A stretch of 64,000 bases of DNA, from NCBI RefSeq assembly GCF_039522525.1, contig NZ_BAAADO010000004.1:248001-312000 (forward strand), written 5' to 3'. The translations under genes and the position numbers were made by a program. Each line of letters begins with the position of its first letter. Position 1 is the stretch's first letter. This DNA comes from Salinibacillus aidingensis. Its GTDB lineage: Bacteria > Bacillota > Bacilli > Bacillales > Alkalibacillaceae. Positions 33,440-41,785 of this stretch are shown in pieces. A model generated the notes under the pieces. The model ran no database searches. It worked only from the letters and a program-made list of their open reading frames with translations, and was not told the DNA's origin.

Positions 33440-35050
33440 ATGCAAAATTCCGGGATTACAAAAGCTCTTCAATCAATACGAATAAGGTCTGTCCAGAATT
33501 CAGGTTTATCCTTTAAAACAGGTCAGATCGTGACAGGAAAAGTGGAAAAATTTCTACCTCAAAATAAAGCGATGATACAGATGGGCGGACAGAAGCTTAT
33601 CGCTCAATTAGAGCATTTCCTGCAGGCCAATAAGCGCTATGTTTTTCAGGTGAAACAAGCTTCTCCTTTTGTAAAACTTCAGGTGGTGAGTGAAAAGCCG
33701 GTGAAAAATCAGCAGGAGTCAGCGGCTATTTTGCTAAAGGAGATGGGCATGAAAGGAACGAGGAATCAGCATACGTTCCTTTCTTTTCTATTGGATCATC
33801 AACTCCCCGTTCAAAAACAGGTGCTAAGTCAGGCTTTTGGTTTACTGGATAGGGGTTCCTCTTTTGATGAATCGAGAATGGTTCTGCTGGAAATGCTGCA
33901 AAGAAACCTGCCGATGACAAAAGAGGTTTTTGATACTACTTATGCGCGGTTGTTTCGGCCTATATCCATTTCAAATGCAGCAGAAATTCTCACTCAATCC
34001 CTTCCCGACGAATTTTCAAATGAAACGATACAGCTCAGAAATATCCTTCATTTATTTCATTCAGGAGAATCGAATTTTAGTACCAGACAATTAGCTTCCT
34101 ATATTTTATCGGATATTCATAAAGGTTCGACACAGACATTTTCACTGCTGAAAGCCTCAGGGCTAATACCCGGGAAGATGGATTTCACCAGCTGGAAGCA
34201 GGAATGGACGAGCTGGGCTGAACAAAATCAGATCCAACTAGGTCGACCGTTTTTTAACAAGCAAGTAGTGATGAAGGATTCGCCTCTTCCCTTTGAGTCC
34301 ATGGAGGAATTTTATCAGGGAATCAGAGCATTGTGGAAATCGATGAAATCTACCGGTAATCAGGACTTCCAACGTGCACTGGATTTTTGGCTGCTTCAGG
34401 GGGCTGGGTCAGAAAAGTATGCTCATGTATTTACTGCTGCCGAAAAAGCAGCCATTAAATTTAGAGGGTTTACATCGCTATTAAGCAGTCAGCCAGACTT
34501 GAATTCCCCCGGCATGTCAGATACCTACAAGCCTTTAACGGAACTTCTGCAATCAGTTCAACAGCAAGTTAACGGACAGAAGTTAAAGCAGCCGCTCCAG
34601 CAGCTGATGCAGGTGTTTTCAGGCATACAACTGCTGTCTAATGATTATGGAGAATGGACACAGTTCAGTGTTCAATTTCCGGGTGAACTATTTGGGCTTC
34701 AGGAAGATTTTTTTATGGATTTTGAAGGTAAAAAGAAGGATGACGATCAGCTGGATTCTGATTATTGCCGGGTAATGTTTTATCTGCAGCTCCATCAACT
34801 TAAAGAAACGGTCATGGATATGAATATACAAAACAAGCAGATCTCATTGACCATTTTCAATCAGAATCCCAGCCGCATAAGACCAATTGCAAAGCTATTT
34901 GAGCCTGTTCTTAAAGACAATCTATCTCAATTAAACTTTCCACTTATGTCTGTCCAAATAAAAGAATTTCGACATAATACAGGTTTTCCGGGGACTAATC
35001 GTTTGGGGTCTGCCTATACTCAGGAGAAAGGACTGGATATTAAAATATGA
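33440..35050 (+). CDS. ylqG: YlqG-like protein with FliK-like C-terminal region
   Basis: A 536-residue, Gln-rich, mostly helical protein with no signal peptide or membrane segment. The N-terminus (GLSFKTGQIVTGKVEKFLPQNKAMIQMGGQKLIAQLE) looks like a small beta domain; residues 90-300 are low-complexity helical; the C-terminal part (about 435-530: MFYLQLHQLKETVMDMNIQNKQISLTIF... then SQLNFPLMSVQIKEF, in two pieces) resembles the hook-length-control C-domain of FliK. It matches the position and size of B. subtilis ylqG, which is uncharacterised. The stop overlaps the ylqH start. A FliK-like export-switch role is inference. Confidence 0.8.
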   Translation: MQNSGITKALQSIRIRSVQNSGLSFKTGQIVTGKVEKFLPQNKAMIQMGGQKLIAQLEHFLQANKRYVFQVKQASPFVKLQVVSEKPVKNQQESAAILLKEMGMKGTRNQHTFLSFLLDHQLPVQKQVLSQAFGLLDRGSSFDESRMVLLEMLQRNLPMTKEVFDTTYARLFRPISISNAAEILTQSLPDEFSNETIQLRNILHLFHSGESNFSTRQLASYILSDIHKGSTQTFSLLKASGLIPGKMDFTSWKQEWTSWAEQNQIQLGRPFFNKQVVMKDSPLPFESMEEFYQGIRALWKSMKSTGNQDFQRALDFWLLQGAGSEKYAHVFTAAEKAAIKFRGFTSLLSSQPDLNSPGMSDTYKPLTELLQSVQQQVNGQKLKQPLQQLMQVFSGIQLLSNDYGEWTQFSVQFPGELFGLQEDFFMDFEGKKKDDDQLDSDYCRVMFYLQLHQLKETVMDMNIQNKQISLTIFNQNPSRIRPIAKLFEPVLKDNLSQLNFPLMSVQIKEFRHNTGFPGTNRLGSAYTQEKGLDIKI

Positions 35051-35334
35051 CACAGCCGTCTGAAGATAAACGGAAAAAAGCAGTGGCCTTATCTTATGAT
35101 GAAACAATAGAGAATGCCCCAAAAGTTGCAGCTTCAGGGCAGGGGAAGGTCGCTGAGAGAATTCTGTCAAAGGCGAAGGAACATGATGTACCTGTACAGG
35201 AGGATGAAACGCTCGTTGAACTTCTTTCAGCGTTAAATATTAATGAAACGATTCCGGAAGATTTATATCAGGTAGTAGCTGAAGTTTTCGCATTTATTTA
35301 TCAGGTCGATCGTCATGAAGAGGAGAGAACATAA
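35047..35334 (+). CDS. ylqH: Free-standing FlhB C-terminal-domain homologue YlqH
   Basis: A 95-residue protein of the EscU/YscU/FlhB type III export switch family. AVALSYDETIENAPKV and EDLYQVVAEVFAFIYQVD align with AIKYDEDKYDAPYV and EDFYQAVAEVLAYVYRLQ in this window's own FlhB (62082-63164), i.e. the fragment after the NPTH cleavage site. It has neither the membrane domain nor NPTH. Similar isolated FlhB-CC proteins (FlhX) exist in other bacteria and can partly support export. It overlaps ylqG by four bases (ATGA). Confidence 0.9.
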   Translation: MTQPSEDKRKKAVALSYDETIENAPKVAASGQGKVAERILSKAKEHDVPVQEDETLVELLSALNINETIPEDLYQVVAEVFAFIYQVDRHEEERT

Positions 35335-35376
35335 ATAAAATAGTTTGGACAACTGATCGTGAGGGAGGTAAAGAAA

Positions 35377-35802
35377 ATGAAACTATTACGGAGACTTTGC
35401 ATATTTCTGCTGTTAATAGGTGTTCTTGGTTTAGGAATTTACCATTTCGGTACAAAAATTGCTGCGGAGAAGATTGTGGAGTCTTATGCAGAGGAATTGT
35501 CAGCAAGCCCTGTTATGAATCAGCTGGAAGATCAAATGAACAATCATTCGGAATTACAGCAGATGGTTAAGGATGGAGCCAAGGCAGCCGAGGAGGGTTT
35601 GCCATTTTCTACAAAGGATGAGGCTGCTAAGGAACTAGTCTCCAGGTTCAGTGTCAGGGAATTAATTGAACTTGGAAACATGGCAAAGGACGGTCTGAGT
35701 CAGGATGAAAAACTGGAAATGGTCAACCAGTTAGAAAGAAAGCTATCGGAAAAAGAGCTTCTGGCCTTAAAAGCTATTGCCTATAAAGAACTTAATCAAT
35801 AA
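35377..35802 (+). CDS. Hypothetical small membrane-anchored protein
   Basis: A 141-residue protein of unrecognised family. Basic start MKLLRRL, then one hydrophobic segment (about 7-26, CIFLLLIGVLGLGIYHFG), then an extracytoplasmic helical domain rich in Glu, Lys and Leu (about 30-141). No cysteine lipobox fit and no catalytic motif. ATG 35377 follows GAGGGAGG. It lies between ylqH and sucC, a position not occupied in the B. subtilis order that I know. Confidence 0.7.
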   Translation: MKLLRRLCIFLLLIGVLGLGIYHFGTKIAAEKIVESYAEELSASPVMNQLEDQMNNHSELQQMVKDGAKAAEEGLPFSTKDEAAKELVSRFSVRELIELGNMAKDGLSQDEKLEMVNQLERKLSEKELLALKAIAYKELNQ

Positions 35803-35816
35803 ATATTCGGCTATGT

Positions 35817-35845
35817 TTGTTATTTTTATAGAATCGTCTTATAAT
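35817..35845 (+). promoter_or_regulatory. Sigma-A promoter of sucCD
   Basis: TTGTTA (35817-35822), 17 bases, consensus TATAAT (35840-35845), about 75 bases upstream of sucC. Confidence 0.8.
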
Positions 35846-35921
35846 AGAAAAGTGTGGACAAATTCCAACAATTTTGTATACAATGTACACGCAATTTGAA
35901 TTTCAGATGGGAGGATGGAAG

Positions 35922-37082
35922 ATGAACATTCACGAGTATCAAGCAAAAGAGATTTTTCGCCAATTCGGCGTTGCTGTACCCAATAATCGTGTTGCGTTTT
36001 CAGTAGATGAAGCTGTCCAGGCGGCACAGGAATTAGGTTCAGATGTAAGCGTTGTAAAAGCTCAAATTCATGCAGGCGGCCGCGGGAAAGCAGGCGGAGT
36101 AAAAATTGCCAAGAGCCAGGAAGATGTACGTACATATGCTGAAGAGCTTCTTGGTAAAACATTAGTGACGCATCAGACTGGACCTGAAGGAAAGGAAGTA
36201 AAACGTCTTCTGGTTGAAGAAGGCTGCGATATTCAAAATGAGTACTATATTGGTGTTGTTCTTGATCGTGCAACCTCCCGTGTGGTGATGATGGGTTCCG
36301 AAGAAGGAGGAACTGAAATTGAAGAGGTTGCTTCCAATACACCTGAAAAGATCTTTCAGGAGGTTATTGATCCTGTAACGGGGCTTATGCCTTATCAGGC
36401 GAGAAGATTAGCGTTTAATATTAATATTCCGAAAGAGCTCGTTTCCAAAGCTGTTAAATTTATGATGGGACTTTATGATGTATTTATTAAAAAAGATTGC
36501 TCTGTAGCTGAAATTAACCCGCTTGTTACAACAGGTGACGGTGAAGTTTTAGCTTTAGATGCGAAACTGAACTTTGATGACAACGCTTTATTCCGTCAAA
36601 AGGATTTATTGGAGTATCGTGATCTTGATGAAGAGGATCCAAAAGAAATTGAAGCTTCAAAATATGATCTCAGCTATGTAGCTCTTGATGGGAATATTGG
36701 CTGTATGGTTAATGGCGCTGGTCTTGCTATGTCTACCATGGATATTATTAAACATTCAGGTGGAGAGCCGGCGAACTTCCTTGATGTAGGTGGAGGAGCA
36801 ACTGCGGAAAAAGTTACCGAAGCCTTTAAAATTATTCTTGCTGATGACAACGTAAAGGGAATCTTTGTGAATATCTTTGGCGGTATTATGAAATGTGATG
36901 TAATTGCTGAAGGTGTTGTAGAGGCGACAAAGCAGGTAGGCCTTGAACTGCCATTGGTTGTTCGTCTTGAAGGAACAAACGTAGAGCAAGGGAAGAAGAT
37001 TTTGTCTGAATCCGGTTTGAATATCACATCCGCAAATTCCATGGCTGATGGAGCACAAAAAATCGTTGAACTGGTTAAGTAA
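35922..37082 (+). CDS. sucC: Succinyl-CoA synthetase beta subunit
   Basis: ADP/GDP-dependent subunit of the citric acid cycle enzyme. 386 residues beginning MNIHEYQAKEIFRQFGVAVPN; ATP-grasp nucleotide domain with KAQIHAGGRGKAGGVK, EINPLVTTGDGEVLALDAK, and C-terminal GGIMKCDVIAEGV, all family hallmarks. ATG 35922 follows GGGAGG; upstream in-frame ATGs precede the ribosome-binding site. It forms an operon with sucD. Confidence 0.97.
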   Translation: MNIHEYQAKEIFRQFGVAVPNNRVAFSVDEAVQAAQELGSDVSVVKAQIHAGGRGKAGGVKIAKSQEDVRTYAEELLGKTLVTHQTGPEGKEVKRLLVEEGCDIQNEYYIGVVLDRATSRVVMMGSEEGGTEIEEVASNTPEKIFQEVIDPVTGLMPYQARRLAFNINIPKELVSKAVKFMMGLYDVFIKKDCSVAEINPLVTTGDGEVLALDAKLNFDDNALFRQKDLLEYRDLDEEDPKEIEASKYDLSYVALDGNIGCMVNGAGLAMSTMDIIKHSGGEPANFLDVGGGATAEKVTEAFKIILADDNVKGIFVNIFGGIMKCDVIAEGVVEATKQVGLELPLVVRLEGTNVEQGKKILSESGLNITSANSMADGAQKIVELVK

Positions 37083-37105
37083 TGTAGAAAGGTGGGAGAG
37101 AAATC

Positions 37106-38008
37106 ATGAGTATCTATATAAATAAGAATACAAAAGTAATCGTTCAGGGTATTACTGGTTCTACAGCTTTATTCCATACGAAGCAAATGCTTGAATATGG
37201 CACTGAAATTGTAGGAGGTACTTCCCCAGGAAAAGGCGGACAGACAGTAGAAGGTGTACCTGTTTTTAATACCGTCCAGGAAGCGAAAGAAAAAACCGGT
37301 GCAACTGCATCTGTTATTTATGTACCCGCACCATTTGCCGCAGACGCCATTCTGGAAGCTGTGGATGCCGAGCTGGACACTGTCATCTGTATTACAGAAC
37401 ATATTCCGGTTATGGATATGGTTAAGGTAAAGCGGCAAATGGAAGGGAAGAAAACCCGTCTTGTAGGACCAAACTGCCCAGGTGTGATTACTCCCGAAGA
37501 GTGTAAGATTGGTATTATGCCTGGTTATATTCATAAAAAAGGTCATGTAGGAGTTGTATCACGTTCCGGTACATTAACCTATGAGGCTGTTCACCAGCTG
37601 TCTGAAGAAGGAATTGGCCAATCTACTGCTGTTGGTATTGGCGGGGACCCGGTCAATGGTACAAATTTCATTGATGTACTAAAAGCTTTTAATGAAGATC
37701 CTGATACAGAAGCTGTGATTATGATCGGTGAAATTGGTGGTACAGCTGAAGAGGAAGCAGCTCAATGGATTAAAGAAAATATGAGTAAACCTGTCGTAGG
37801 CTTTATCGGGGGACGTACAGCACCTCCAGGAAAACGTATGGGTCATGCTGGTGCCATTATTTCTGGTGGAAAAGGAACGGCAGACGAAAAAATCCGGATT
37901 ATGAATGACTCTGGAATTAAAGTAGCAGAAACACCAGCTGTAATGGGTGAAACTTTAATAGAAGTTCTAAAAGAAAACAACCTTTACGAAAAATGTAAAA
38001 CGTATTAA
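37106..38008 (+). CDS. sucD: Succinyl-CoA synthetase alpha subunit
   Basis: CoA-binding subunit whose His247 (GHAGAIISGGKGTADEK) is phosphorylated in catalysis. 300 residues beginning with the CoA domain INKNTKVIVQGITGSTALFHT and GGTSPGKGGQTV; ends in the ligase domain. It follows sucC by 23 bases with RBS AGGTGGGAG. Confidence 0.97.
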   Translation: MSIYINKNTKVIVQGITGSTALFHTKQMLEYGTEIVGGTSPGKGGQTVEGVPVFNTVQEAKEKTGATASVIYVPAPFAADAILEAVDAELDTVICITEHIPVMDMVKVKRQMEGKKTRLVGPNCPGVITPEECKIGIMPGYIHKKGHVGVVSRSGTLTYEAVHQLSEEGIGQSTAVGIGGDPVNGTNFIDVLKAFNEDPDTEAVIMIGEIGGTAEEEAAQWIKENMSKPVVGFIGGRTAPPGKRMGHAGAIISGGKGTADEKIRIMNDSGIKVAETPAVMGETLIEVLKENNLYEKCKTY

Positions 38009-38015
38009 TGTTGTT

Positions 38016-38057
38016 AAAGGGGACTGATCCAATCGATTTGGATGAGTCCCTCCCTTT
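38016..38057 (+). terminator. Hairpin terminator after sucD
   Basis: AAAGGGGACTGATCCAA pairs with TTGGATGAGTCCCTCCCTTT with small bulges around a TCGA loop. The T-tract is poor. Core GGGACTGA/AGTCCC resembles the stem of the codY terminator at 45486-45538. Confidence 0.55.
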
Positions 38058-38081
38058 ATACTTTGGAAGGATGTGTGTGTA

Positions 38082-38990
38082 TTGGTATCTGAAAATGAAT
38101 TAAGATTGGCCCATTTGCTTCGGGTGCAGGGGCTTGGTCGAAGAAGAATCCGGCACTTATTAGAGTTAGATTCCAGTCTCTCCTCTATATACCAATTCTC
38201 CATCAGCGATCTTCAGGCAATTTTCCGCCTGACCCCGATGAAAGCTCAGAAAGTTCATCAAGGACTCCATAGCCCAAAATTGCTAAATAGTGTCGAACAG
38301 GACCTTAAAAAAACAACGATTATCTCTCTGAATCATCCCCACTACCCTTCATCACTGAAAATGATTCCTGATCCACCTTTACTGCTTTACATCAAAGGTT
38401 CGCCTGAGTTTTTAGAACATGAGCCTAAGCTGAGTGTTGTAGGTACAAGAGCCCATTCCGGAGAAGCCAGACGTAAAGTTCATTCCCTGCTAAAACCAGT
38501 GATAGAACGTGATTGGTTAATCGTCAGCGGAATGGCAAAAGGAATTGATTCTTTTTCTCATCAGGCTGCTTTGACGTATAACGGGAAAACCATTGGTGTT
38601 TTAGGATTTGGCTTTCATCATATTTATCCGAAAGAAAACATACAGTTAATGAAAACCCTGGAGCAGGAGCATCTGCTGATTTCTGAATATCCCCCGGATG
38701 CATCTCCTAAGCCCTGGCATTTTCCTGAACGCAACCGGATTATTAGTGGTCTTTCCTTTGGTACACTGGTTGTGGAGGCTAAAGAGAGGAGTGGAACATT
38801 TATAACGGCTGAGCAGGCCTTAGAGCAAGGACGAGAGGTGTTTGTTGTCCCTGGTTCTATTCTGCTGCCACAAACCAAAGGGTGCCATCGTCTCATTCAG
38901 GAAGGGGCTCAACTTATTCATAGTGCAGAAGATTTAATTGAGGCCAGAAATTCTTATGAAAACTGGAGTTTAACACCTAAAAAGGTATGA
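38082..38990 (+). CDS. dprA: DNA-processing protein DprA
   Basis: Loads RecA on incoming single strands during natural transformation; also widespread outside competent strains. About 302 residues: N-terminal helical SAM-like part, then the Rossmann-like core with VVGTRAHSGEARRKVHS, VSGMAKGIDSFSHQAAL, LGFGFHHIYPKEN, and the ERNRIISGLSFGTLVVEA block. The start is uncertain: TTG 38082 has GGAAGG about 11 bases upstream, while GTG 38073 is too close to it. It lies between sucD and topA as in B. subtilis. Confidence 0.93.
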   Translation: MVSENELRLAHLLRVQGLGRRRIRHLLELDSSLSSIYQFSISDLQAIFRLTPMKAQKVHQGLHSPKLLNSVEQDLKKTTIISLNHPHYPSSLKMIPDPPLLLYIKGSPEFLEHEPKLSVVGTRAHSGEARRKVHSLLKPVIERDWLIVSGMAKGIDSFSHQAALTYNGKTIGVLGFGFHHIYPKENIQLMKTLEQEHLLISEYPPDASPKPWHFPERNRIISGLSFGTLVVEAKERSGTFITAEQALEQGREVFVVPGSILLPQTKGCHRLIQEGAQLIHSAEDLIEARNSYENWSLTPKKV

Positions 38991-39017
38991 ATTGTTGATT
39001 CTGTTGTAAAAAATGGT

Positions 39018-39046
39018 TTGACAAATGTAATACTTGTATTTAATAA
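39018..39046 (+). promoter_or_regulatory. Sigma-A promoter of topA
   Basis: Consensus TTGACA (39018-39023), 17 bases, TAATAA (39041-39046). The leader to topA is about 120 bases. Confidence 0.8.
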
Positions 39047-39170
39047 TAAGGAAGATTTCAAAAAACGTTTTCCATTATATGAATTTGTTCCTTCATGAAA
39101 CCGTTAACCTTATATGTAATAGATAAAAAATAGAAAAGAAAAAGAGAGAAAACCTCTTAGGAGGATGAAT

Positions 39171-41246
39171 ATGGCAGATTATTTAGTAATTGTCGAATCA
39201 CCGGCAAAAGCAAAAACAATTGAACGATATTTAGGAAAAAAATATAAAGTAAAGGCATCCATGGGACACGTGCGTGACCTGCCAAAAAGTCAAACAGGCG
39301 TTGATGTGGATGAAAACTATAAACCAAAGTATATAACCATACGGGGAAAAGGGCCTGTATTGAAAGAATTAAAAACGGCTGCTAAGAAAGCCAAAAAAGT
39401 ATTTTTAGCAGCCGACCCGGACCGAGAGGGAGAGGCTATTGCCTGGCATTTGGCATATAGCCTGGACGTGGATGAAAGTTCCAAATGTCGTGTTGTATTT
39501 AATGAGATTACCAAGGATGCAGTAAAGGAATCCTTTAAACATCCGCGACATATTGATATGGATTTAGTTGATGCGCAGCAGGCAAGAAGAATTCTGGATC
39601 GTCTGGTAGGTTACAATATTAGCCCATTGCTTTGGCAAAAAGTAAAGAAAGGCCTAAGTGCGGGCCGTGTACAGTCTGTAGCTGTTCGTCTTGTTATTGA
39701 ACGGGAAAGAGAGATTCAGAACTTCCAGCCGGAAGAATACTGGACGATAGAAACAGATTTTATGAAAGGCAAAGATACCTTTCAGGGTTCTTTTTATGGA
39801 TTGAACGGAAAAAAACAGAAGCTGAGCTCACAAGAAGATGTTAATGAGATTTTAAATAAAATGGATGGAGACCAATTTAAAGTTGATAAAGTCAATAAAA
39901 GGGAAAGAAAAAGGAATCCAGCAGCTCCATTTACAACATCGTCTTTACAGCAGGAAGCTGCCCGTAAGCTGAATTTCCGTGCGAAAAAGACAATGATGCT
40001 GGCCCAGCAATTATACGAAGGAATTGATTTAGGAAAGAAAGAGGGAACAGTTGGTCTGATCACGTATATGAGAACCGACTCTACCCGGATTTCTAATACG
40101 GCTAAGCAGGAAGCTGCAGAGTTCATTGAAACTTCCTATGGAAAAGAATATTTGGGCTCTTATAAAAAGAAGAAGGATTCTGAAGGGGCTCAGGATGCTC
40201 ACGAGGCAGTTCGTCCTACTTCAGTAAATCGAACTCCCCAATCTCTCAAATCCGTTCTGTCACGCGATCAGCTCCGTTTATATCGCCTGATCTGGGAACG
40301 TTTCTTAGCCAGTCAAATGGCTCCGGCTGTTATGGATACTGTTACAGCTCATTTAATAAACAATGATGTTGAGTTTCGTGCCAGTGGATCACAGGTAAAG
40401 TTCAAGGGCTTTATGAAAGTGTATGTGGAAGGCCAGGATGATAAAAAGAAAGAAGAAAATAAGCTCCTTCCACCACTTGAAGAGGGAGAGACGGTAAAAG
40501 CACAGGAGATTAATCCGAGTCAGCATTTTACTCAGCCGCCTCCAAGATATACAGAGGCGCGGTTAGTTAAAACGCTTGAAGAGCTTGGTATAGGAAGACC
40601 ATCAACTTATGCACCTACACTGGATACGATTCAGCGAAGAAATTATGTTACTCTGGAAAACCGCCGTTTCGTTCCTACCGAGCTCGGAGAAATTGTCGTC
40701 AATATTCTGATGGAATACTTTCCTGAAATCATAGACATAGAGTTTACTGCAAAAATGGAAAATGACCTGGATAGCATTGAGGAAGGAAAGACCGAGTGGG
40801 TAAACATTATTGACGATTTTTATCAGGGATTTGAAAAAAGACTGAAAACGGCAGAACAGGAAATGGAAAAGATTGAGATAAAGGATGAACCTGCAGGGGA
40901 AGATTGTGAGGAATGCGGACACCCTATGGTTTATAAAATGGGTCGCTACGGGAAGTTTATGGCGTGCTCCAATTTTCCTGAATGCCGGAATACGAAACCC
41001 ATTTTAAAGGAGATTGGGGTTAAGTGTCCCAACTGTAAGGATGGAAATATTGTTGAGCGAAAGTCGAAAAAGAACCGTACATTTTATGGATGTGACAATT
41101 ATCCGGAATGTGAATTTATTTCCTGGGATAAACCTATTGCAAGGCCATGTCCAAAATGTGAAGGTTTATTAGTAGAAAAGAAAAGAAAAAAAGCAACGCA
41201 GGTTCAATGTACGCAATGTGATTATAAAGAAGAAAAGCAGGAATAG
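39171..41246 (+). CDS. topA: DNA topoisomerase I
   Basis: Type IA topoisomerase that relaxes negative supercoils. 691 residues: TOPRIM domain (DYLVIVESPAKAKTIERYLG, AADPDREGEAIAWHLA), catalytic Tyr299 in ITYMRTDSTR, GIGRPSTYAPTLDTIQ, and three C-terminal zinc-binding modules with CxxC pairs (CEEC, CPNC, CPKC). ATG 39171 lies 6 bases after TTAGGAGG; ATG 39165 is too close. In B. subtilis trmFO follows; here a repeat element does. Confidence 0.98.
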   Translation: MADYLVIVESPAKAKTIERYLGKKYKVKASMGHVRDLPKSQTGVDVDENYKPKYITIRGKGPVLKELKTAAKKAKKVFLAADPDREGEAIAWHLAYSLDVDESSKCRVVFNEITKDAVKESFKHPRHIDMDLVDAQQARRILDRLVGYNISPLLWQKVKKGLSAGRVQSVAVRLVIEREREIQNFQPEEYWTIETDFMKGKDTFQGSFYGLNGKKQKLSSQEDVNEILNKMDGDQFKVDKVNKRERKRNPAAPFTTSSLQQEAARKLNFRAKKTMMLAQQLYEGIDLGKKEGTVGLITYMRTDSTRISNTAKQEAAEFIETSYGKEYLGSYKKKKDSEGAQDAHEAVRPTSVNRTPQSLKSVLSRDQLRLYRLIWERFLASQMAPAVMDTVTAHLINNDVEFRASGSQVKFKGFMKVYVEGQDDKKKEENKLLPPLEEGETVKAQEINPSQHFTQPPPRYTEARLVKTLEELGIGRPSTYAPTLDTIQRRNYVTLENRRFVPTELGEIVVNILMEYFPEIIDIEFTAKMENDLDSIEEGKTEWVNIIDDFYQGFEKRLKTAEQEMEKIEIKDEPAGEDCEECGHPMVYKMGRYGKFMACSNFPECRNTKPILKEIGVKCPNCKDGNIVERKSKKNRTFYGCDNYPECEFISWDKPIARPCPKCEGLLVEKKRKKATQVQCTQCDYKEEKQE

Positions 41247-41253
41247 TGTAAGA

Positions 41254-41457
41254 ACAAAGGCGGAAGCGCCCGTTTAGCGACGTACGGACTGGACTGAGCC
41301 GGAGGAGATAAAGGAAACACGACGAACCTTGTGAGTCGATGTTGACTTATCGGACGGAGGTGAAGGAAGTCACGCTAGTCGCTGGGCGCTGGAGCCGGAC
41401 GTCCTCTGATTGATTTTTTATCCACAAATCTTAAATTATATAATATCCTAGACAACG
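41254..41457. repeat. Dispersed repeat family C, full copy
   Basis: About 200 bp from ACAAAGGCGGAAGCGCCCG to TATCCTAGACAACG. GC-rich core (41254-41402) ends GCGCTGGAGCCGGACG; an AT-rich tail follows. Both flanks match the element at 9713-9833, which lacks 41303-41398. GAGCCGG direct repeats flank the missing part. The core can fold (GGCGGAAGCGCC is self-complementary; GGCGCTGGAGCC at the end). No ORF is supported. Immediately follows topA. Confidence 0.8.
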
Positions 41458-41506
41458 AAAAATCCCTCCAATAGTTCGCTTATGCAACTTTGGAGGGATT
41501 TTTTAA
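41458..41506 (+). terminator. Rho-independent terminator after the family C repeat
   Basis: AAAAATCCCTCCAA pairs with TTGGAGGGATTTTT over an 18-base loop and continues into T's. It probably serves the topA transcript. Confidence 0.85.
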
Positions 41507-41515
41507 TGCTTTTGT

Positions 41516-41544
41516 TTGACAGTGAACAATCCTATAGCTATAAT
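41516..41544 (+). promoter_or_regulatory. Perfect-consensus sigma-A promoter upstream of xerC
   Basis: TTGACA (41516-41521), exactly 17 bases, TATAAT (41539-41544). It lies about 240 bp upstream of xerC and drives an unusually long leader. Confidence 0.85.
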
Positions 41545-41557
41545 TACCATTTGGTAA
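41544..41557. promoter_or_regulatory. Candidate operator palindrome at the promoter start site
   Basis: TTACCATTTGGTAA is a perfect 14-bp palindrome overlapping the last base of the -10 box and the expected +1, a classic repressor position. The cognate regulator is unknown. Confidence 0.5.
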
Positions 41558-41655
41558 GGTTATTTACTTGACACAACTTACATACATTTGAAATATTTAG
41601 AAAGATGATACGCCCGGGGACATTTCAGAATTTTGTTACAATTTAGTCAAATTTA

Positions 41656-41685
41656 TTGCAACCTATCCTTTAACTATGTTAAGAT
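41656..41685 (+). promoter_or_regulatory. Second candidate promoter of xerC-hslVU-codY
   Basis: TTGCAA (41656-41661) with 18-base spacer to TAAGAT (41680-41685) preceded by TG (extended -10). About 100 bp from xerC. A weak CodY-like sequence (11 of 15 matches to the published box) lies at 41620-41634. Confidence 0.45.
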
Positions 41686-41785
41686 TTATACGCTCCAGGC
41701 AGGAAAGAAGAACATTTACCTGGTCTCCATACACACCTGCATATACTTTACTCTATATATTTGAACTAAAGTAAGGTGGGGAAAC

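Noticed and set aside
35839..36342. 167-residue minus-strand frame opposite sucC start
   Set aside because: Overlaps the sucC promoter, ribosome-binding site and ATP-grasp start; Leu/Gln/His-rich shadow sequence.
36674..37042. 122-residue open frame on the minus strand inside sucC
   Set aside because: Antisense to the conserved ligase domain of SucC and composition typical of a reverse-frame shadow (many Ser, Pro, Phe).
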